A model generated the notes under the pieces. That model was not told the DNA's origin. It saw only the letters and a list, made by a program, of their open reading frames with translations, and did no database searches. The position numbers and the translations under genes were made by a program. This document shows positions 57,701 through 64,000 of a stretch of 64,000 nt of DNA, one piece after another. Source of the stretch: Branchipolynoe longqiensis (Eukaryota; Annelida; Polychaeta; Phyllodocida; Polynoidae); NCBI GenBank assembly GCA_030323885.1, contig CM059194.1, positions 26,632,363 through 26,696,362 on the forward strand. Reading direction: 5' to 3'. How positions within the stretch are numbered: position 1 is the stretch's first letter; every line of letters begins with the position of its first letter.

Positions 57701-57862
57701 TGTTTGTTTGGGTGTTACGTCCTAGCAACATCTGAGGTGATATCAGGATGGGTACAGACTTGTGACAGTGCGCACTCGTGGCGAGTGTATGGTGCTAAGC
57801 TTCTGAGAGACCAGGCTGCCAGAACCATGACCCAATATCCCACTCAGTCACATTATCCCGCT
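57697..57862 (-). mobile_element. Core SINE, partial, cut near a CCGG insertion
   Basis: 'tacgtcctagcaacatctga' to 'cactcagtcacattatccc'. Confidence 0.75.
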
Positions 57863-57870
57863 ACCCCCGG

Positions 57871-58368
57871 TGTGGCATGCTCAGCCGTGTACCGTGCTCA
57901 GCCGTGTGCATCGACTCAAACTCAAGCCATTGTCAATGGTCGTGAGTCACTAACCTTATAAATTTAATATAATGTTTTTGGTAAAAATGTTTTCTATATG
58001 TGTACCAAGCGATTTGTTTCTAGGTGGTGTGGTTTTATAGATATTTCACTTTTCCTGGATTTTCTGTATGAAGATTGCTCACCACCATTGACAATGCCTT
58101 GAGTTTGACGGTACGCACAGTGCAAAACATTAGGTTTAATCAAAATTAATAGAAATCAAGAACCCTAACCTTATAAATTTAATATAATCTTTTTGGTGAA
58201 GATGTTTTCTATATGTGTACCAAGCGATTTGTTAATAGGTGGTGTGGTTTTAGAGATATTTCACTTGTTCTGTATTTTCTGTATGAAGATTACTCACGAC
58301 CATTGACAATGCCTTGAGTTTGAGTCTAATGACATGGCTGAGCACGGTACACGGCTGAGCACGCCACA
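57871..58368 (+). mobile_element. MITE with CCGG duplication, copy E (satellite core)
   Basis: Flanked by CCGG at 57867-57870 and 58369-58372. Ends TGTGGCATGCTCAGCC and the inverted ggctgagcacgccaca. The core has two ~190-bp units of the satellite at 8612-9833. Confidence 0.9.
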
Positions 58369-58372
58369 CCGG

Positions 58373-58450
58373 AATGCCAAGAAATGTGGGTTCGAATCTT
58401 GCTGTAGGAACAATATTTTCCATTTTCATCACCCCCCCCCCCCATGACAG
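58373..58450 (+). mobile_element. Half of the Gln-like SINE
   Basis: 'gtgggttcgaatcttgctg' and 'ttttccattttcatcacccc' match the 3' half of the SINE at 57035-57107. It starts exactly at the CCGG of copy E. Confidence 0.6.
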
Positions 58451-58456
58451 TAGTAG

Positions 58457-58832
58457 ACCAGACGGGATGGCCGAATGAGTTGAGCGTCCGTCTCCCGATT
58501 TGGCAGATTATGGGATTCGAACCCATGGGTTCAAACCCTGGTCGAGTCAAACCAATGACTTAAAAATTAATACTTGTCGCTTCCTTGTTAGGTGCTCCAT
58601 ATTATTAGGACTGATTGGCTCAGTGTCAGGATAATGTGACTAAGTGGGATATCAGGTCATGGTGCTGGTGGCCTGTGGGACAGCACTATAAGGTCACCAT
58701 GAGAGCACACTGTCACAAGTCGGCACCCGTCCTGATGTGACCTGAGATGCTACCAGGATGTATAAGTATATTGTTTGTTTTGTTTGTTGTTTTACATCCT
58801 AGCAACATCTAAGGTCATATCAGGACGGGGGT
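58457..58832 (+). mobile_element. Core SINE pair, tail to tail
   Basis: 58457-58765 is a plus copy (gacgggatggccgaatgag ...). 58783-58832 is the 3' end of a minus copy (tttacatcctagcaacatct). Their tails face each other. Confidence 0.85.
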
Positions 58833-58974
58833 ATAAGTATAACTCCAACAACTATGAATCAGTGTACATGCACTGTGAATAGGTATGTATGTAATACATC
58901 AGGGATGAAAGTGCTCTCCGGGGAAAAAAGCGGAAATGCTGATATTCTCCCATAGGCTTAGCATTGTCAGGGAA

Positions 58975-59170
58975 TCGCTGAAAATTCCCGGAAATTGGGT
59001 TTCATATATATTGGTATACACTGATAGTGCTGCACCATTTGAAGCATGTATTAGTAGTGCATGCTGATAGTGCTGCGGCACTTGGAGCATTTATTAATAT
59101 TAGTAGTGTACGCTGATAGCGCTGCAGCGTCAGCACCACATATTAGTATACGCTGATGGTGCTGCGGGAT
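58975..59170. repeat. ~57-bp tandem repeat
   Basis: 'tatac(a/g)ctgatagtgctgc' recurs about four times with variation. Confidence 0.75.
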
Positions 59171-59224
59171 TGAAACCTCCCGGAAATCCGCGGAATCGCG
59201 GAGATCTTTCATCCATGATACATG

Positions 59225-59830
59225 CGTGTATGTGTGTAACGGTTGTGCAGCACACCGTGTGTATATGTGTGTATGTATGTATATGTATGTTGCATGTGTC
59301 AATTGTGTGTGTCTGTGAATAACCATTGTGCAGCCTACCATGTGTATATGTATGTGTGTATGTGTATGTGTGTAATCAGTGTGCAGCACACCATATGTAT
59401 GTGTGTATGTGCATGTGTGTAACCAGTGTGCAGCCCACTGTATGTATGTGTGAATGTATGTATGTATATGTAGGTGTGTAATCAGTGTGCAGCACACCAT
59501 ATGTATGTGTGTATGTGCATGTGTGTAACCATTGTCCAGCCTACTGTGTATGTATGTATGTATATATGTGTGTATGCATGTATGTATGTGAATGTATGTG
59601 TGTAACCATTGGGCATCACACCGTGTGTGTATGTATCATTATATGTGGGTATGTCTGTAACCATTGCTCAGCACACCATATCTATGTGTATGTTTGTAAC
59701 CAGTGTGCAACCCACTGTGTATGTATGTGTGTATGTATGTATGTGAATATATGTATGTATGTATGTATGTGTGTATGTATGTATGTGAATGTATGTGAAT
59801 ATCTGTGTGAAACTATTGTGCAGCCCACCT
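59225..59830 (+). repeat. ~70-bp minisatellite with GTAT tracts
   Basis: 'gtgtaaccagtgtgcagcac' and 'accatatgtatgtgtgtatg' repeat about eight times. The open frames on both strands come from this. Confidence 0.9.
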
Positions 59831-60371
59831 GCTGGGGTTGGTGCTGGGGAGGCCGCCTGAGGAGAAGCAGCTTCTGGCACAGTGTGACACACATCTAGGT
59901 ACATGGCTGCGTAGAACTGTTAGTACGTAGGTCACTGGGTTTGCGTTTGTCTAGGTAGGCTATGGGGCGCGGTCTGTTATCTAACCATATTTCGGACAGG
60001 CTGGCGGGTTCTATGTATGAAACGTGTTACAAATTCTTTTACACTTTAATTTTACATTACATTTGAATAATACATTGCATTTTAATTTCACATTCACATT
60101 TAAATTTTACGTTCTCAATATTAATACGATGGCAGCACACGTACGAAATGGGTGTCCATATACGTTGTTTACATTTGTACACGAACGCGCTTTCCTACAC
60201 AAAATGCTGACACATTCAAAGTTGCCAATCACACAGATTAACCCCTCCTGACACACGACAAACAAACAGATCTAATCTGCACCAGATATCCTCAGCTGTT
60301 TATGTTCCCTTTAAAATATTACCTAGACAATAATCTTCAAGTGTGTTTTTGTAAGTGAGATACATTTGTTT
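59831..60371. other. Spacer, no gene recognised
   Basis: Includes a 'cattttaatttcacattc' A/T-rich word repeat near 60040-60120. Confidence 0.4.
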
Positions 60372-60485
60372 GTGTATCGTTGTTTTACGTCTTAGCAACA
60401 TGCAATGTCAAATCACGATGGGTACCGACGTGTGACAGTGCACACTCATGGCGACTTTATAGTGCTACCCAACTAGGAGACCAGG
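60372..60485 (-). mobile_element. Core SINE fragment
   Basis: 'gttttacgtcttagcaacat' to 'ggcgactttatagtgctacc'. Confidence 0.75.
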
Positions 60486-60489
60486 GCCC

Positions 60490-61120
60490 GTATGCATGAA
60501 TCGGAGTTAGGCTTAGCCGGTGCTACACGCTAGCTCTGGGGTAGCTATCCGCGGCTAGGAGGGCCTTGGTTAATTAGGTCAAGCCGTATGCACCAATGTC
60601 CAAGCCAGGGCGGGTAGCTAACAGTGAAGTTATTTATAGATTTGGGAATTCCCTCGATTCGACAATATGAATAACGCCACCAATGCGGCGGCGGTGGCAT
60701 TAATATCGGTTCGAATTTAGGGTTAAATTGATAAAATATCACGTTTAGGATATGTAATTCTGTCAAATATGATAGCATTGAATAGAATTTGGGCCTAATA
60801 TATTGCCGCCGATTCGGCGCCTGCGGCGGCGATGTGTGTTTTGTTGATATGCGACAGTATGGATATCGACGTCGAAGCGGCAGAGCTGATTTGTTTACTT
60901 TACATTCATCGATTCGACAATATTAATATCCCCACCGATGTAGCTGCGGCGTTAATATCGGTTCGAATTTAGGGTTAATTTGATCAAATTTCACTTATTG
61001 AGTCATAATTCTGTTAAATATGATAGCATTGAATAGATTGAGACCCACACATGCACACTAACCGGCGCGGCTAGCAGTTAAACCTGACTTGAAAGTAGGG
61101 TAGCTTAGCCTAGGCTACGG
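60490..61120. mobile_element. Putative MITE with internal duplication
   Basis: 60655-60790 and 60908-61040 share 'cgattcgacaatat', 'ttaatatcggttcgaattta' and 'tatgatagcattgaatag'. The outer parts 'ggagttaggcttagccgg' and 'cggctagcagttaaacctg' look loosely inverted. Short frame MDIDVEAAELI at 60862 is too short to assign. Confidence 0.45.
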
Positions 61121-61126
61121 TCGGCG

Positions 61127-61462
61127 CCAGGCTAGGTGGGGACAAGTATCAATTTTATAAGTCATTGGTTTGACGCGACCGGGACCAGACGGGGTGACCG
61201 AATGAGTAGAGCGTCCATCTCCTGTTTTGGGAGATCGGGAGATCGGATCCATGAGTGATTATTAGAACAGGGCAAGGACTGGTTGGCTCAGTGTCAGGAT
61301 AATGTGACTGAGTGGGATATCAGGTCACGGTGCTGGTGGCCTGGTATCCCAGTGGAGCAGCACTATAAAGTCGCCATGAGTGCTCACTGTCCCAAGTCGG
61401 TGCAGGTCCTGACATGACCTTAGATGTTGCTAGGATGTAAAACAACAACAAACAACAACGAC
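61127..61462 (+). mobile_element. Core SINE head joined to a second SINE
   Basis: 61127-61182 is a minus-strand piece; 61184-61462 is a plus copy with head gaccagacggggtgaccgaa and a tail of aacaacaacaaacaac. Confidence 0.8.
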
Positions 61463-61504
61463 TCGGCCGTGATTAAAACTCCCGACCTTCCACATGGGAA
61501 TCCT

Positions 61505-61909
61505 TAGATAAAGGATTCACCCTGTACTCGCAGTACACGGGTGAATACCAGCCCGATATATAAACGGTCGAAAATGCGGGGGAAATGAAATGAGAGCCTA
61601 ATTTCACAATCTAAGAAGCAACAATTATTCTTTGCATATGTCTTATTATTTTCCCACTAGCTTTGAGTTGAAAATATAATAAAACATATAATTTAATACA
61701 ATTTAAAGGTGAAATCGACAGGGTTCTATGGCTGCCATCTTGTCTTTTTGCATTCTCTCCCATTTCACCAACTCTGTGCCAATATATGTAGCCTTTTGCT
61801 CCTGGAACCACAGTTTCTAGTGCCTGTTTCATACTAAAGCTATTTTCGCCCGTATTTATACTACGTTCTCCTTCACCCGTGTACTAGTACAGGGTGAATC
61901 TTTTATCTA
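61505..61909. mobile_element. MITE with TAGATAAA ends and 9-bp duplication, copy 2
   Basis: Flanked by gggaatcct (61496-61504) and gggaagcct (61910-61918), one mismatch. Ends tagataaaggattcaccc and gggtgaatcttttatcta. It splits a minus core-SINE head (cccgaccttccacatgggaa ... cctgtgctctactatttcgg). Confidence 0.85.
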
Positions 61910-61955
61910 GGGAAGCCTGTGCTCTACTATTTCGGACACCGCGTCTGGTGTAAGT

Positions 61956-62505
61956 GAGATACAACACTGTGCCACTTGCAACTGCCACACAAATAAATAT
62001 AACACACAAATGTTATACATCCGTCTCTGCATGGTGACCTCTATATAGTAGTCGTAGCACTGAAGCATATGTCATCTCCATGCTTATCGCTTATAATGCC
62101 GATTTCAACGGTACGCCTATGGGGCGGCATTTGTCTAGTAATCTGATTTCAATTGGTAGCCTATGGGGCGCCATTTGCCACTTATGCTGATTTCAACGCA
62201 GCTCATAAAGCCGTCAGTGACTACATCATATCACATACTAAACTAAGACTAACAACAACATGTTCTTAGTAACAGTGGATTTAGCATAGCAGTACCTGCT
62301 TTCAAACCCTACTTGTTTGTGCTACTTTCATAAACTCGTGCGTACAAATGAATGCAGACTAGACTTAGATGATACATAAATAAATTAAAAATTACACCAT
62401 ATTCGCCAATGGCCAAATATGCGTCAAATGACAGCAACATTTTTCTTAGAAGCAATTCTAAAAAGGATAAATTGACTCCCCTATGAGGAGGACTGCGAGT
62501 GTGTG
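61956..62505. other. Spacer, short repeat only
   Basis: 'cctatggggcg(g/c)catttg' occurs twice near 62115 and 62160. No gene. Confidence 0.4.
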
Positions 62506-62506
62506 T

Positions 62507-62813
62507 GTTGTTTTACGTCCTAGCAACATCTAAGGTCATATCAGGAGGGGTACCAACTTATGACAGTGTGTGCTCATGGCGAATTTATAGTGCTGCTCCA
62601 CTGAGATACCAGGCCGCCGCCACCATGACCCCACTCAGTCACATTATCCTGACACTGGAGACCAGTCTTTGTCCTATCCTATTAATGCCGAGCGCCAGGC
62701 TAGATAGCGACAGGTAGCAATTTTATGTAATCGGCTTGACTCGGTTGGGATTTGAACTCCCGACCTTCCACATGGGAAGCCTGCGCTCTGCCGATTCGGC
62801 CACATCGTCCGAC
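62507..62813 (-). mobile_element. Core SINE, nearly full length
   Basis: From the tail 'ttttacgtcctagcaacatc' to the head 'gattcggccacatcgtccg'. Confidence 0.88.
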
Positions 62814-62977
62814 CATTACTGTAAGTACACCTGGCAATATTTTAATAGCACAGACAGGGGATGATAGTTGTGTCAAGGAACAATTTGTGGAATGATTTGG
62901 GTGACATGGCTTTAGACACACATGTAATTACAGTGGTGTGGTGTCGTTGTCCCATAACAAATTGCCCTAAATTAATT

Positions 62978-63482
62978 AAAGCTGCATAGTCTGATGAAAG
63001 CATCACACTTTCAAAACTAAAACAATCTAGATTTAATTCTACATATTCAACTTAGATGCCGGTGCACTTGTTAAGCATTTGCTGCTGTATAGAACATACT
63101 TTTTTGTTTCCTTTTTTTTTACTTGAAGATTTATACTGCCTGTCATTGATAAGTCTGAATAGACTTGTTTTCACCATTAAACAGTTTGTCGACAGAAAGA
63201 GCGAGCCTACACTTTTACCGACCCAAGGGATTTTTAACCTCCCACACCACGTAGACATGGTATGAGAGCAACTGGCCTTTGATGACGCTGTGAGTTATAC
63301 ACAGCGGTGGAATTCTGAGTCAATTAAATAGAATCTGTTACTGCAGGAGCCTATGACTGATGTCAAAGTTGTGTCATGCTTTTCAAAATTAAGTGAGCAT
63401 GTTTGCATTTTAAATATCTCGAAACCTAATGTATTTATCTCAGAAAAATGACAAGAGCTGAAAAGGAGCGGACTATGCCAAT
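62978..63482. mobile_element. GCATAGTC-family MITE, copy 5, with nested repeat
   Basis: Starts taaagctgcatagtctgatg and ends ggagcggactatgccaa. The ~195-bp repeat at 63118-63312 interrupts it. Confidence 0.75.
63118..63312 (+). repeat. ~195-bp dispersed repeat, copy 2
   Basis: Nearly identical to 5372-5568. Confidence 0.8.
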
Positions 63483-63691
63483 TTACTGTAGATGGTTTCA
63501 CTTCAAATGTGTTTACCAGTCTGACCCAATTGGGGAGGTATAATAATATAAGACTAATTACTGAAACTGACATTTCCCCGCTAAGAAATAACGATTTAGC
63601 ACACACGACTGGAGTATGTGCGTTGGGGAGGTGTGTAGAAGTGGGGATGCAGCTTAGGAGGGAGGAGGGGAGAGAGGGGGCGGGGAGTCAG

Positions 63692-64000
63692 GCGGTTGGT
63701 TGTTGGAGTTTTACATCCTGGCAACATCTAAAGTCATATCAAGTCGGGTACCGACTTGTGACAGTGTACACTCATGGCAACTATATAGTGCTGCCCCACT
63801 GGGAGACCAGGCCACCAGCACCATGGCCTGATAGTGATACCCCACACTCAGTCACATTATCCTGACACTGAGCCAACCAGTCCTTGTCCTACCCTAATAA
63901 TGTTGAGCGGCTGGCTAGGAAGCGACAAGTATAAATTTGTAAGTCATTGGTTTGACTCGACCAAAGCGGATCTATCAAAGCGAGAGACGGACGCTGAACT
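63692..64000 (-). mobile_element. Core SINE, cut by the window end
   Basis: Tail 'tggagttttacatcctggca' through 'aagtcattggtttgactcg'. The expected head sequence is altered after 63960. Confidence 0.8.

Noticed and set aside
59051..59904. Frames rich in histidine/threonine or cysteine/valine
   Set aside because: Translations of the GTAT-bearing minisatellite.

Overview
This is animal nuclear DNA: introns with GT/AG borders, tRNA-derived SINEs, DIRS, LINE and LTR retrotransposons, several MITE families and long microsatellites. Both main SINE families have a tRNA-like head. One closely resembles, from memory, a SINE common in gastropod and bivalve genomes, so a marine invertebrate, perhaps a mollusc, is the best guess. 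The species cannot be fixed from the window.

The only host protein gene I can assemble with confidence lies on the minus strand between 42221 and 29525. It has four exons (42221-41934, 31942-31556, 30844-30516, 29813-29525) and encodes a 430-residue single-pass leucine-rich-repeat membrane protein. Its 10-kb first intron holds a 7.7-kb structure with about 0.6-kb inverted arms, and inside that a nearly complete 5.3-kb DIRS retrotransposon. A second coding locus, a decayed Myb/SANT-like domain split over two exons, is at 8340-7127 (minus).

Layout: 0-7 kb holds SINE, MITEs, an old solo LTR and a dimeric satellite. 7-11 kb has the Myb/SANT pseudogene, a ~205-bp satellite and repeated blocks. 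11.3-19.7 kb is an old DIRS element split by four later insertions: two MITEs with CCGG target duplications, a 5'-truncated LINE, and a DNA transposon whose protein resembles the family usually annotated DUF7869. 20-29 kb is a MITE field with elements nested in each other. 29.5-42.2 kb is the LRR gene. 42.7-43.8 kb is a minisatellite split by a SINE. 44.08-53.63 kb is a non-autonomous LTR retrotransposon (two nearly identical ~0.7-kb LTRs, a primer-binding site, no pol genes, many internal tandem arrays). 53.6-64 kb is SINEs, MITEs, GTAT arrays and a LINE fragment.

The strongest unusual signals are: five insertions that all sit in CCGG with a 4-bp duplication, two of which interrupt a gag gene whose frame closes when they are removed; the large LTR element without coding genes; and the DUF7869-type transposon with its matching MITE. 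Nothing in the window looks like a bacterial or viral system.
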